Below are positions 38,527 to 47,648 of a stretch of DNA of 64,000 nucleotides, one piece after another (positions within the stretch are counted from its first letter, which is position 1; each line of letters begins with the position of its first letter). Position numbers and translations under genes: made by a program. The DNA is from Larkinella soli (GTDB taxonomy: Bacteria > Bacteroidota > Bacteroidia > Cytophagales > Spirosomataceae), in contig NZ_QTJY01000001.1 in NCBI RefSeq assembly GCF_003703975.1, forward strand, positions 806,001 through 870,000, in the 5' to 3' direction. The notes under the pieces are model-generated. The model made no database searches. It saw only the letters and a program-made list of their open reading frames with translations, and had not been told where the DNA came from.

Positions 38527-41001
38527 TTATTCCCTATAGAACACCCGTTTCACCCGGTCGCTCACGCCCGTGAGGATTTCGTAGGGGATGGTGCCGATGC
38601 GGGTGGCGAGGTCGGTGATGGGGACTTCGCGGCCGAAGACCACCACTTCGTCGCCTTCCCGGACGGAGGCTTTCGTGACGTCGACCATCATCATATCCAT
38701 ACAGATATTTCCGATCGTCGGACAAAGGATGCCGTTGACGCAGACCTGACCGACACCGTTTCCGAGCCGCCGGTCGTACCCGTCGGCATACCCGATGGCG
38801 AGGGTAGCAATCCGGGAAGGGGCCGTCACGACGCCTTTCCGTCCGTAGCCGACGGTTTCGCCGGGCCGTAATTCCTTAATCTGGCTCACCACGGTTTTCA
38901 GCGTCCCGACGGGCAGCAGTTGCCGGGTTTCCATCCGGCTGGCCTCCACTCCATACAGGCCGATGCCGAGACGTACCATGTCCAGTTTATACTCGGGCAG
39001 CCGGATCATTCCGGCCGAGTTCAGAAGGTGCCGGAGCGGACGGTAGCCCAGGGCCTCCTCCAGTTGGGCCGAGCCGCTGATGAACCGTTCGTACTGAAGC
39101 TGGGAAAAAGGCGTATGGACGGCTTCGTCGGCCCCGACCAGGTGACTGAATACCGAGGCTACCCGGACGGACGGGTGTTCGGTCAGCTTCCGGCAGAGAT
39201 CCGGCAGTTCGTCGGGCAGAAAGCCGAGCCGGTGCATACCGGTATCGAGTTTCAGGTGAATGGGCGGAACGGTTGTGTCTCCTTCCCGGGCAGGGCGGTT
39301 TTGGCCGATAAACAGGAGCCATTCTTCCAGAATGTGGAAGCTGTAGATTTCGGGCTCCAGCTGGTTGTCGAGCAGATACGGAAACGTCTCGGGCGACGGA
39401 TTCATGACCATGATCGGCAGCCGGATGCCGTTCTGCCGCAGGGAGACTCCCTCGTCGGCATAGGCCACGGCCAGGTAATCGACGCGGTGGTATTGCAGCA
39501 GCGACGCCACCTCGGCACTCCCGCTCCCGTAGGCGAATGCCTTGACCATTACCATGATCCGGGTATCTGCACCGACCTTATTGCGGTAAAAGTTAAGGTT
39601 GTGGGTCAGGGCGTCGAGGTTGATTTCCAGGACCGTGCTGTGGGATTTCTGCACGAGTCGTCCGATCACCTTTTCGAATGAAAACCGCCGTGCGCCCTTC
39701 ACGAGAATAGCCGAGTCGAACAGGGTGTAGAGGCTTTCCGATTCCAGCAGTTCCTCCGTGGTCCGGAAAAACCGGGCGGGCATGGAAAACGAATTCCGGT
39801 ATCGGCCGATCTCCGGCCCGACGCCGAAAAGCCGGGAAATGCCTTTTTCAGACACCATGCGGGCAATGGCCGGATAAAGTTCATCGGCCCGGGTTCCGGT
39901 TTCCAGCAAGTCCGACAGAATAAGCACCTTGCTCCGGTCGTTGTCCTGCTGGCTCAGAAAATTGAGCGCGATGGACAGCCCGGCGAGGTCATTGTTATAG
40001 GAATCGTCGATCAGCAGATTCCGGCGAATGCCCTCTCTGAGTTCCAGCCGCATGGAAACCGGCCGAAGGCGATCGAAGCGGTCCTGCAACTCCTTCGGAT
40101 CCGAAAGGCCGAGTTCGAGAGCGGCCAGCAGCACATGGGTGACGTTTTCGAGGGAAGCCTCATCCGCAAAAGGAACGCGCACGGAGCCGTCTTTCCCCTG
40201 CCCTTCCAGTCGGATCCGGGTTCCGTTTGATTCCGGCTCGTACCGGACGTTCACCTCCGCCGGGCCTTCCGTCGACCAGGCCACCAGCCGGATGCCGGGA
40301 TGGACGGCTTTCAGCAGCAGGCGGGTTTCCTCGTCGATATCCGTGTAGGATTTCCGGTAGATGAGCACGTCGGTTTGGGTGAACAGCCGCAGTTTTTCGG
40401 CGACCTTCTGTTTCCGGCTTCGGAAGCCCTCGTCATGAGCGGTTCCGATGTTGGTAAAAATCCCGATGGTAGGCCGGACAATCGGCTGAAGATTCTGCAT
40501 TTCTCCGGGCCGGGAAACGCCGGCTTCGAAGATACCCAGCGTATGGCGTTCGTTGAGCGGCCATACGGACAGCGGGACGCCGATCTGGGAATTGTAGCTT
40601 TTGGGACTTTTCTGAATGAGGTGATCCGGAGCCATCACCTGCGCCAGCCATTCCTTCACGATGGTTTTTCCGTTACTGCCCGTAATGCCGACCACGGGGA
40701 TGCGGAACCGGCTCCGATGGCGGGCCGTCAACTCCTGCAGGGCTTTCAGGCTGCTGCCGGCTTCCAGAAAATCGGCCTCGGGGTATTGTGCCAGTTCATG
40801 GCGGAGTTCGGGGGTCAGGGCCGCGGTTTCGACCACGAACCGGCGCACGCCTTTTTCATATAATTCCCCAATGAAGCGGTGGCCGTCGTGGTGTTCCCCC
40901 CGGATGGCAAAGAACAGGCTCCGGTCGGGGAACAGAAGCTGGCGGCTGTCAGTCAGCAGGTACGTCATATTGGGCTCGATGTGGATGTCCTTCCGTATCA
41001 T
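38527..41001 (-). CDS. murF-alr: Fused UDP-MurNAc-tripeptide D-Ala-D-Ala ligase / alanine racemase
   Basis: 824 residues. The N-terminal part (about 1-440) is MurF, with the ATP site VVGITGSNGKTIVKEWL and IDDSYNNDLAGL. The C-terminal part (about 455-824) is alanine racemase, with the PLP lysine in VMVKAFAYGSGSAEVA and the catalytic Tyr region in VGYGRKGVV. The fusion is typical of Bacteroidota: it makes D-Ala and adds D-Ala-D-Ala to the UDP-MurNAc-tripeptide. It is 18 bases downstream of corA's stop on the same strand. Its 3' end abuts palindromic element copy 3. Confidence 0.97.
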   Translation of the reverse strand: MIRKDIHIEPNMTYLLTDSRQLLFPDRSLFFAIRGEHHDGHRFIGELYEKGVRRFVVETAALTPELRHELAQYPEADFLEAGSSLKALQELTARHRSRFRIPVVGITGSNGKTIVKEWLAQVMAPDHLIQKSPKSYNSQIGVPLSVWPLNERHTLGIFEAGVSRPGEMQNLQPIVRPTIGIFTNIGTAHDEGFRSRKQKVAEKLRLFTQTDVLIYRKSYTDIDEETRLLLKAVHPGIRLVAWSTEGPAEVNVRYEPESNGTRIRLEGQGKDGSVRVPFADEASLENVTHVLLAALELGLSDPKELQDRFDRLRPVSMRLELREGIRRNLLIDDSYNNDLAGLSIALNFLSQQDNDRSKVLILSDLLETGTRADELYPAIARMVSEKGISRLFGVGPEIGRYRNSFSMPARFFRTTEELLESESLYTLFDSAILVKGARRFSFEKVIGRLVQKSHSTVLEINLDALTHNLNFYRNKVGADTRIMVMVKAFAYGSGSAEVASLLQYHRVDYLAVAYADEGVSLRQNGIRLPIMVMNPSPETFPYLLDNQLEPEIYSFHILEEWLLFIGQNRPAREGDTTVPPIHLKLDTGMHRLGFLPDELPDLCRKLTEHPSVRVASVFSHLVGADEAVHTPFSQLQYERFISGSAQLEEALGYRPLRHLLNSAGMIRLPEYKLDMVRLGIGLYGVEASRMETRQLLPVGTLKTVVSQIKELRPGETVGYGRKGVVTAPSRIATLAIGYADGYDRRLGNGVGQVCVNGILCPTIGNICMDMMMVDVTKASVREGDEVVVFGREVPITDLATRIGTIPYEILTGVSDRVKRVFYRE

Positions 41002-41019
41002 ATTCTTATTGCTTTCACC

Positions 41020-42099
41020 TTACATCCAGCCTCTTCGGCGGAAATAAATAATCATCGCCACCACCAGCACCGCCATGATTCCGAGGACGACGAAGTAGCC
41101 GAACTGCGTACGCAGTTCGGGCATATTGTCGAAGTTCATGCCGTAAATTCCGACAATAAACGTCAGCGGCATGAAGATCGCCGAGAAGATGGTCAGTGTT
41201 TTCATGACCGAGTTCATCCGGTTGCTGAGGGTAGACAGGTAAAGGTCTACGAGTCCGTTGGCGAGCTCGCGGTAGGAGTCGATGGTATCCAGCACCTGAA
41301 CGACATGGTCGTACAGGTCCCGCAGGAAGGGAACGGTAGTCGGCCGGATCATTTCGCTTTCTTCCAGCATGAGGGAGTTGATCAACTCCCGAACCGGCCA
41401 GACGAATTTCCGCATGAGGGTAATGTCGCGTTTCAGGGCATAGAGCCGGGTCAGGGTCTGCTGGCTCGCCACCTGCTGAATGATGCTGTTCTCCAGGGTT
41501 TCCAGACGCTCCCCGATGTTGTCCAGCACGACGAAATAATGGTCGACGACCAGATCCATCAGGGCATAGAGCAGGTAGTCCGAACCGTTCCGGCGGGTTT
41601 TTCCGGCCGAGGCCACGATCCGGTCCAGCACCGGTTGGAAGATGTCCGACTTACGTTCCTCCTGAAAGGAAACCAGGTATTTTTCGCCCAGCACAAAGCT
41701 CAGGTGTTCACTCTCGACCTCTTTGGAAGCGGAGTTCATGTAGATCATTTTCAGCGTCACGTACAGATACGCCCCGTCATACTGCTCCATCTTGGGCTTT
41801 TGCTGGGTGTTCATGACATCTTCCAGCAGCAGGGCATGCAGTTTGTACTGCTGCCCGATGCGTTCGATGACCTGCGGCTCGTGGATGCCGTCCACGTTCA
41901 GCCAGGAGATGCAGGATGCGTCTTCCGGCGGGCGCCGGCAGTCCGATAGCCGTTTGATCTCTTCGACTTTGTAGTCGGACAAACTGTATTCAATCCGCCG
42001 GATACGGGTTTTGTAGTCGGTTTCCTGACCGACATAAACCAGCGTTCCGGGCGACGAACCCAGCTTCTTCTCCGAATGTTTATACCGTCGTCTTGCCAT
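41020..42099 (-). CDS. corA: Magnesium/cobalt transporter CorA
   Basis: 359 residues. A large N-terminal cytoplasmic domain is followed by two C-terminal membrane helices (MTLTIFSAIFMPLTFIVGIYGMNF and GYFVVLGIMAVLVVAMIIYF) with the signature GMN in IYGMNFDNMPEL. It forms pentameric Mg2+ channels. It is upstream of murF-alr on the same strand. Confidence 0.95.
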   Translation of the reverse strand: MARRRYKHSEKKLGSSPGTLVYVGQETDYKTRIRRIEYSLSDYKVEEIKRLSDCRRPPEDASCISWLNVDGIHEPQVIERIGQQYKLHALLLEDVMNTQQKPKMEQYDGAYLYVTLKMIYMNSASKEVESEHLSFVLGEKYLVSFQEERKSDIFQPVLDRIVASAGKTRRNGSDYLLYALMDLVVDHYFVVLDNIGERLETLENSIIQQVASQQTLTRLYALKRDITLMRKFVWPVRELINSLMLEESEMIRPTTVPFLRDLYDHVVQVLDTIDSYRELANGLVDLYLSTLSNRMNSVMKTLTIFSAIFMPLTFIVGIYGMNFDNMPELRTQFGYFVVLGIMAVLVVAMIIYFRRRGWM

Positions 42100-42126
42100 A
42101 TTCCTGTTTTACTGGGTGTAAAAGTA

Positions 42127-42159
42127 CAAAAAGCCCCGGACACCTGTCATGTCCGGGGC
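42127..42159 (-). terminator. Intrinsic terminator after the universal stress gene
   Basis: GCCCCGGACA (42133-42142) pairs perfectly with 42150-42159, 7-base loop, and the minus strand continues with TTTTTG. It lies between the stress-protein gene and corA. Confidence 0.75.
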
Positions 42160-42187
42160 ATCGACCCTGCCGCTCCGAAGGCGGCCT

Positions 42188-43039
42188 TCAATAATTTTCC
42201 TTCGCGTGGTAAACCAGAATCGGAATGCTCGAATTCAGCACCATGCGTTTGGTCAGGCTGGGATTGAGCAGACGGCTCAGGAAGTCGCGTTCCCGGGTTG
42301 CCATGACCAGCATATCCACCTGATTTTCATTGATATACCGGGTAAGTCCTTCGGTTACGTTGTCGGCATGGACTTCTTCTTCCCTGAGCCGGTCCCGCCC
42401 GAACTCCCGTTCGATCTGGGTCAGATACTGCCGGTCGTCGCGGACGTTCGGCTGGTTGTCGGCCCTGACCTTGATCAGGCTTAGACCGGCCCCAAACGTC
42501 CTCGCCAGTTCGACCACCGGCCTCAGGATTTCGTTTTCATCGAACTCCAGCTGAGTCGCGTAGGCAATCCGGTTCAGCTGAACGGCCGTCGCTTTTCCTT
42601 CCTCCGGTGCCGGAACGACCAGCACCGGGCAGGGTGCGGCCATGGCCACATCGGTAGCCGAGCTTCCGGCCAGCCGGTCGAAAAAGGTGTCGAAATGACT
42701 TCGCCCCATCACGATCAGGTCCGGATTCAGCTCATCGGCCACGGCAATGATCTCATCGTCGACGGCTCCGAAACGGGCTTCCGCCCGAACGGAAAACCCT
42801 TCCGTTTGAAGCCGCCCGGCCAGTTCCTTCAACCTATGCTCCCCGGCTTCGTCCAGTTCCTGGGCCACCAGCACCCCGGCCCCGATTTCGCCGGTCGGCA
42901 GGGTCGTATCCGGTATCACCGGCTGGGTGACGTGGGTCAGAATCAGGGTGGACTGGTATTGTTTCGCCAGGAACCGGGCCCAAAGGAGGGCCTGATCGGA
43001 GGTTCCGGAGAAATCCGTAGGAACCAGGAGGGTTTTCAT
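42188..43039 (-). CDS. Tandem universal stress protein
   Basis: 283 residues with two USP domains (about 1-140 and 150-283). The first has the start KTLLVPTDFSGTSDQALLWA and the nucleotide-loop block VMGRSHFDTFFDRLAGSSATDV (GxxH-like, then G-x9-G-S/T); the second is more degenerate (VDMLVMATRERDFLSRL...LTKRMVLNSSIPILV). Such proteins bind ATP in some members and act in stress survival; the partner here is unknown. Confidence 0.88.
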   Translation of the reverse strand: MKTLLVPTDFSGTSDQALLWARFLAKQYQSTLILTHVTQPVIPDTTLPTGEIGAGVLVAQELDEAGEHRLKELAGRLQTEGFSVRAEARFGAVDDEIIAVADELNPDLIVMGRSHFDTFFDRLAGSSATDVAMAAPCPVLVVPAPEEGKATAVQLNRIAYATQLEFDENEILRPVVELARTFGAGLSLIKVRADNQPNVRDDRQYLTQIEREFGRDRLREEEVHADNVTEGLTRYINENQVDMLVMATRERDFLSRLLNPSLTKRMVLNSSIPILVYHAKENY

Positions 43040-43069
43040 CTTTTGTGGGGTTTGTGGTTCAATACTAAC

Positions 43070-43102
43070 AAAAAAACAGGGTTCCTTTCCCGGAAACCCT
43101 GT
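43070..43102 (-). terminator. Intrinsic terminator after the PIN toxin gene
   Basis: On the minus strand ACAGGGTT (43102-43095) pairs with AACCCTGT (43083-43076), followed by seven T. It separates the toxin-antitoxin module from the stress-protein gene. Confidence 0.65.
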
Positions 43103-43138
43103 TAATTGTTTGTAAACGGCGTGATTTGAATTACCTGT

Positions 43139-43522
43139 CTACCATAAAACCGAAATTTCATATGGCACAAATGCAGGGTCTTTCCCAATTACCGAAACCT
43201 GTTGATGAAGGGCCTGCGCAATGATCAGGCGGTCAAAGGGATCAGAATGATGGAAAGGCAATTTTTCAAGCAGAAGTAGTTGTTCCGGTAGAACCGGCCA
43301 GACTTCAATTCCCAGGTTGACTACTTCCCTGAACACTCGGCTCAATGGCTGGCTCAACTTTAATTTGCCGAGGCTAACCTTGATGGTCATCTCCCAAAAT
43401 GAAGCTACACTAACCGCCAGGTTGGAGTCAGGATGATTCAAAAGTAAAATGACATTTCTGGAAAGTGCCTCATCTCCTTCCAGCATCCAGATCAGGGTGT
43501 GGGTATCGAGTAAATACTTCAC
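43139..43522 (-). CDS. PIN-domain toxin of a type II toxin-antitoxin module
   Basis: 127 residues. PIN residues are visible: Asp6 (KYLLDTHTLIWML), Glu in SFWEMTIKVSLGKL, and Asp-Pro-Phe-Asp in HSDPFDRLIIAQAL. It should be a ribonuclease. Its start overlaps the antitoxin stop by four bases (ATGA), standard for translational coupling. Low similarity to VapC proper; the family in Bacteroidota is often the PhoH-less PIN type. Confidence 0.88.
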   Translation of the reverse strand: MKYLLDTHTLIWMLEGDEALSRNVILLLNHPDSNLAVSVASFWEMTIKVSLGKLKLSQPLSRVFREVVNLGIEVWPVLPEQLLLLEKLPFHHSDPFDRLIIAQALHQQVSVIGKDPAFVPYEISVLW

Positions 43523-43722
43523 AGGGAATAGGCTTTGAAATCATCCAGAGGCTGGTCGAAATCCTCCGCCATATAGGTAATCAACCCTTTCATACTTCCG
43601 ATTCGATCTTCTTTCGCGGGATGAAGAAGATTAATTATTTTTGGATATATCTGTTCAAAAAGCTCATCCGGCAATTCGGCGATCTCCTTAACCAGATTGA
43701 TTTTCTGTTCTGAAACGCTCAT
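43519..43722 (-). CDS. Antitoxin partner (DUF2281-like)
   Basis: 67 residues. The N-terminal helices (KINLVKEIAELPDELFEQIYPKIINLL) resemble DUF2281-type antitoxins, and the C-terminal part (YMAEDFDQPLDDFKAYSL) is the short tail that usually blocks a PIN toxin. A dyad GCATTAA-A-TTAATGC lies about 39 bases upstream at the polA 3' end and could be its operator. Confidence 0.75.
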   Translation of the reverse strand: MSVSEQKINLVKEIAELPDELFEQIYPKIINLLHPAKEDRIGSMKGLITYMAEDFDQPLDDFKAYSL

Positions 43723-43760
43723 AGTTCCTTCGATTTAATAGCGACAAACAAACCTTTCAG

Positions 43761-43775
43761 GCATTAAATTAATGC
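43761..43775. promoter_or_regulatory. Palindromic candidate operator of the PIN module
   Basis: GCATTAA-A-TTAATGC has perfect 7-base arms. It overlaps the polA stop codon and sits 39 bases upstream of the antitoxin start. Confidence 0.35.
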
Positions 43776-46762
43776 GCCACTAACCAGTTCTCCCCAAATC
43801 CGATGCCGGTTTCCATCCGAACGGCCAGCGGAATGGCGTTGGCCATGATCCCGGCGACATTTTCCCTCAGGATTTCCAGCTCGTCGCGGTGGGCATCGAA
43901 CACGAGTTCGTCATGTACCGTCAGGATCATGCGCGACCGAAGCCGGTTCTGGCGAAGAAAATCGTGAATCTTGATCATCGCAATCTTGATCATATCGGCC
44001 GCCGACCCCTGGATCGGAGCGTTGATGGCGTTCCGCTCGGCAAAACTGCGGTCGGTCATGTTCCGCGAGTTGATGTCGCGCAGATACCGGCGACGGCCCA
44101 GGATGGTTTCGGCATATTGCCGCTCCCGTGCCAGTTCGATGCTGCGGTCCATAAACTCCTTCACGGCCGAAAACTCCCGGAAATATTCGTCGATGATGAC
44201 GGCGGCTTCTTTCCGCGGAATCCGCAGCCGGCGGGCCAGTCCGAACGAGGAAATACCGTAAATGATCCCGAAATTGACCATTTTGGCCTTCCGGCGCATC
44301 TCCTGGGTCACCTCGTTCAGCGGGACGTGAAAAACCTTGCTGGCCGTCTGGGTGTGAATGTCGATTCCGTTGTTGAAGGCTTCGAGCATCGTCTGGTCTC
44401 CGCTGAAGGACGCCATGATCCGCAGTTCGATCTGTGAATAGTCGGCCGACATGATCAGAAACTCCTCGCTATGGGGTACGAACGCTTTCCGGATCTCCTG
44501 CCCGCGCGGGGTTCGGATCGGGATGTTCTGAAGATTCGGGTTGGCCGAACTGAGCCGTCCGGTGGCGGCCACCGCCTGGTTGAACGACGTATGAATCCGA
44601 CCGTCGCGCGGACTGATCAGCAGCGGCAGCGCATCGACATACGTATTTTTCAGCTTGATCAGTTCGCGGTAATCCAGAATCTTGCGGGCGATTTCGTGTT
44701 CGGCTTCCAGTTCGGCCAGCACCTCCTCCCCGGTCGCATACTGCCCGGTTTTGGTCTTTTTGGCGTTGTTTTCGAGTTTCAGCTTATCGAACAGCACCTC
44801 CCCGAGCTGCTTCGGCGACCCGATGTTGAACGGCCCGCCCGCCAGTTCGAACACCTCCTGCTGCACCTGCCGCATATCCGCTTCCAGCGTGGCCGACAGT
44901 TCGTTCAGGGCGTTGATGTCGACCTTGACGCCTTCCAGCTCCATGTCGGCCAGCACCCGGACGAGCGGCATTTCCACCTGATCGAACAGTTTGGTCAGTT
45001 TGTCGCGTTCCAGCAGCGGCTGAAAGGTTTCCTTTAGCTGGAGGGTAATATCGGCATCTTCTCCGGCATACTCGGCCACCTGTTTGATGTCGACATCGCG
45101 CATGGTGAGCTGCTTTGGGCCTTTTTTCCCGATCAGCGACTCGATGGACACCGGCTCGTAGTTCAGGAACGTCATCGCCATCATGTCCATGTTGTGCCGC
45201 TGCTCCGGTTCGATCAGGTAATGAGCCAGCATTGTATCGAACAGCTTGCCCTGCACCTCGACGCCGTATTTCTTCAGCATCAGGATGTCGTACTTGAGGT
45301 TCTGCCCGATTTTGGTGATGCCCGGATTTTCCAGCACCGGCCGGAACTCGTCCAGAATGGCCTGGGCCTCCTCACGGTTTTCAGGCACCGGAACGTAGAA
45401 AGCTTCCCCTTTCCGATAGGCAAACGAAAGCCCTACCAGGTCGGCCTCCACCGGATCGGTGGCGGTCGTCTCCGAGTCGAAGCAGAAAGACTCCTGCTGG
45501 TTCAGGTAATGGACCAGGCTCAGACGCAGTTCGGGAGTGTCGACCACGCGGTAGTCGTGAACGACCGAAAATATATTCTTCCGACGCTCGGGCTGGTGTT
45601 CCTCCACTTCGTACTGGAGAAAAGCCGGGGCATCGGCCGCTTCCTTCTTTTCGGCGGCCGATTTGCGGGCCGAAGCGGTTTTGGCGGGCTTCTCCGTCGG
45701 TGGAGGGGAAGCGGCCGGAGCCGGTTCGTCATCCGACAGAAAAGGCAGGTCGGCCGTACCGGATGGGGCGGACGACGGACTCGCGGCCGGCGAAAGTACC
45801 TGATCCGCAAAAAGGTCCATCTGCCCTTTTCCGTTGGCCTTCGGTGCGGAAGCCGCCGGGAACGGGTTGGAATCCGGGAAATCTTCCCCAAGCAGTCGTT
45901 TCCGCAATTGCCGGAATTCCAGTTCGTCGAGCAGGGCGGACAGGCGGGGCTTGTCCGGCTCGCTCATCAGAAGCGCGTCTTCATTGAACTCCAGCGGTAC
46001 GTCCACGTGGATCGTGGCCAGTTGCTTGGAGAGCAGGCCCTGCTGGGCAAACTGAACGACATTCTCCTTCAGCTTTCCCTTCAGTTGGTCGGAATTGGCG
46101 ATCAGGTTCTCAACGGTGCCGAAATCGGCGATCAGCTTCTGGGCGGTTTTTTCCCCGACACCCGGTATTCCCGGAATATTGTCGACCGAATCTCCCATCA
46201 GCCCGAGCATATCCACCACCTGACTGATCTCACGGATCTGCCAGCGGTCGAGAACTTCCTTCACCCCAAGCTTTTCGGCCGGTTTGCCCATGAAGGCCGG
46301 TTTGTAAATGTAGACGTGCTCCTCGACCAGCTGACCGTAGTCCTTGTCGGGGGTCATCATGAACACCTCGAACCCGGCGCGTGAGGCCCGTTTGGCGAGG
46401 GTTCCGATGATATCGTCGGCTTCGTAGCCGTCCAGGATCAGCATGGGAATGTGCATGGCCTCCACGAGCCGCTTGACATACGGGATGGCAATGCTGATGT
46501 CTTCCGGCATGGCCTGTCGGTTGGCCTTGTATTCCTGAAAGGAGTCGTGCCGGAAGGTCTTTTTACTCGAATCGAAGGCGACGCCGATGTGGGTCGGTTT
46601 CTCCTTCTGAAGGATCTCCAGCAAAGCATTCGTAAAGCCGAACACACAGCTGGTATTCAGGCCCCGGGAGTTGATCCGGGGGGATTTGTTGAACGCGAAA
46701 TGGGCGCGGTAGATCAGCGCCAGGGCATCCAGTAAAAACAGTTTCTTTTCAGGTTTGCTCAT
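43769..46762 (-). CDS. polA: DNA polymerase I with active proofreading site
   Basis: 997 residues, longer than E. coli PolA (928). Order: 5'-3' exonuclease (about 1-300, with LILDGYEADDIIGTLA and IPGIPGVGEKTAQKL), a low-complexity Pro/Ala/Ser linker (about 305-390), 3'-5' exonuclease (CFDSETTATDPV keeps the Asp/Glu pair) and the polymerase domain (ADYSQIELR, RRKAKMVNFGIIYG, TVHDELVFDAH). The linker contains GQMDLFAD, resembling the clamp-binding motif Q-x-D-L-F. It acts in Okazaki-fragment maturation and repair. Confidence 0.96.
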   Translation of the reverse strand: MSKPEKKLFLLDALALIYRAHFAFNKSPRINSRGLNTSCVFGFTNALLEILQKEKPTHIGVAFDSSKKTFRHDSFQEYKANRQAMPEDISIAIPYVKRLVEAMHIPMLILDGYEADDIIGTLAKRASRAGFEVFMMTPDKDYGQLVEEHVYIYKPAFMGKPAEKLGVKEVLDRWQIREISQVVDMLGLMGDSVDNIPGIPGVGEKTAQKLIADFGTVENLIANSDQLKGKLKENVVQFAQQGLLSKQLATIHVDVPLEFNEDALLMSEPDKPRLSALLDELEFRQLRKRLLGEDFPDSNPFPAASAPKANGKGQMDLFADQVLSPAASPSSAPSGTADLPFLSDDEPAPAASPPPTEKPAKTASARKSAAEKKEAADAPAFLQYEVEEHQPERRKNIFSVVHDYRVVDTPELRLSLVHYLNQQESFCFDSETTATDPVEADLVGLSFAYRKGEAFYVPVPENREEAQAILDEFRPVLENPGITKIGQNLKYDILMLKKYGVEVQGKLFDTMLAHYLIEPEQRHNMDMMAMTFLNYEPVSIESLIGKKGPKQLTMRDVDIKQVAEYAGEDADITLQLKETFQPLLERDKLTKLFDQVEMPLVRVLADMELEGVKVDINALNELSATLEADMRQVQQEVFELAGGPFNIGSPKQLGEVLFDKLKLENNAKKTKTGQYATGEEVLAELEAEHEIARKILDYRELIKLKNTYVDALPLLISPRDGRIHTSFNQAVAATGRLSSANPNLQNIPIRTPRGQEIRKAFVPHSEEFLIMSADYSQIELRIMASFSGDQTMLEAFNNGIDIHTQTASKVFHVPLNEVTQEMRRKAKMVNFGIIYGISSFGLARRLRIPRKEAAVIIDEYFREFSAVKEFMDRSIELARERQYAETILGRRRYLRDINSRNMTDRSFAERNAINAPIQGSAADMIKIAMIKIHDFLRQNRLRSRMILTVHDELVFDAHRDELEILRENVAGIMANAIPLAVRMETGIGFGENWLVAH

Positions 46763-46973
46763 TGCGGTTTTGCCGGGAAACGACCTGCTCAGGGTCCGGA
46801 TTTCGGCCTTTGCAAATAACGAAATATCGTCTCCCCATCAAAACGCTAACAGCCCCCTTCCGGTTTTGATTCGCCTTCCCAAACCGGGAAGGGTATTTCG
46901 TTCGATGGCCTGTATTTGCATATGCAATTTAAATTATTTGGTTCACTAATAGTAAACCACGCTCCAGTTTCTT
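46763..46973. promoter_or_regulatory. polA-higB divergent region with palindromes
   Basis: TTGCATATGCAA (46916-46927) is a perfect 12-base palindrome and AATTTAAATT (46926-46935) another, 39-58 bases upstream of the HigB start. They suit autoregulation by the HigA helix-turn-helix. Nothing else stands out. Confidence 0.4.
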
Positions 46974-47285
46974 ATGTGTAACATCCTGGCAAGGTCTTCT
47001 CTCCTTATTTATTGCGGAATGTATCCGCCGGCCGCGAATGCACTGAAGGAGTGGTATGCCGAGTTGAAAGACAACGAATTTGCAAACTTCCATGAGCTGA
47101 AAGCCGTCTTCGGAAATGCCAGTATCATTTCGGACGACAGAGTGGTTTTCAACATCATGGGAAACCGATACCGCCTGGTTGTCCGAGATGTTTTTGAGTA
47201 TAAGGTCATTCAAATCAAATGGTTCGGCACACATGCCGAATATGATAAAGTAAACGCAGCCACCATTCAATTTCAGAAGCCATGA
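46974..47285 (+). CDS. higB: HigB-type toxin (mRNA interferase)
   Basis: 103 residues. The HigB family blocks are visible: NALKEWYAELKDNEFANFHELKAVF, RVVFNIMGNRYRLVVRDVFEYKVIQIKWFGTHAEYDKV. The toxin cleaves mRNA on ribosomes. The gene overlaps higA by four bases, toxin first, as usual for higBA. Confidence 0.9.
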   Translation: MCNILARSSLLIYCGMYPPAANALKEWYAELKDNEFANFHELKAVFGNASIISDDRVVFNIMGNRYRLVVRDVFEYKVIQIKWFGTHAEYDKVNAATIQFQKP

Positions 47286-47638
47286 GACTAAAAATCCTGA
47301 AATCGGAACAGGAATATCAGGAATTGCTGGCATGGATAGATCAGCAATTAGATAAAAAAGTTTCCCCGGAAAGCCCCGAAGGTGAAGCGTTTCAGGTGGC
47401 TTTGCTCCTCATTAAAGCCTACGAAGACGAACATTATCCGATTCCGGCGCCGGACCCGATTGAAGTGATCCGGCAAAAAATGGACGAAAAAGGCCTGAAA
47501 AACAAAGACCTTGTCGGAAAGGTAGGCAGTAAAAGCTACGTCTCTGCCATTCTGAACCGGAAAAAGCCACTGACGCTGGCGATCGCCCGCTACCTTCATC
47601 GGGAGTTGGGCATCCCTGCCGGCGTGCTCCTCGGCTGA
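47282..47638 (+). CDS. higA: HigA-type antitoxin / transcription regulator
   Basis: 118 residues. An N-terminal toxin-binding helical part is followed by a Cro/C1-type helix-turn-helix (KNKDLVGKVGSKSYVSAILNRKKPLTLAIARYLHRELGIP). It neutralises HigB and likely represses its own promoter via the palindromes upstream. It ends 10 bases from the convergent barrel-SUMF1 gene. Confidence 0.9.
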   Translation: MRLKILKSEQEYQELLAWIDQQLDKKVSPESPEGEAFQVALLLIKAYEDEHYPIPAPDPIEVIRQKMDEKGLKNKDLVGKVGSKSYVSAILNRKKPLTLAIARYLHRELGIPAGVLLG

Positions 47639-47648
47639 CGCCGATTGG

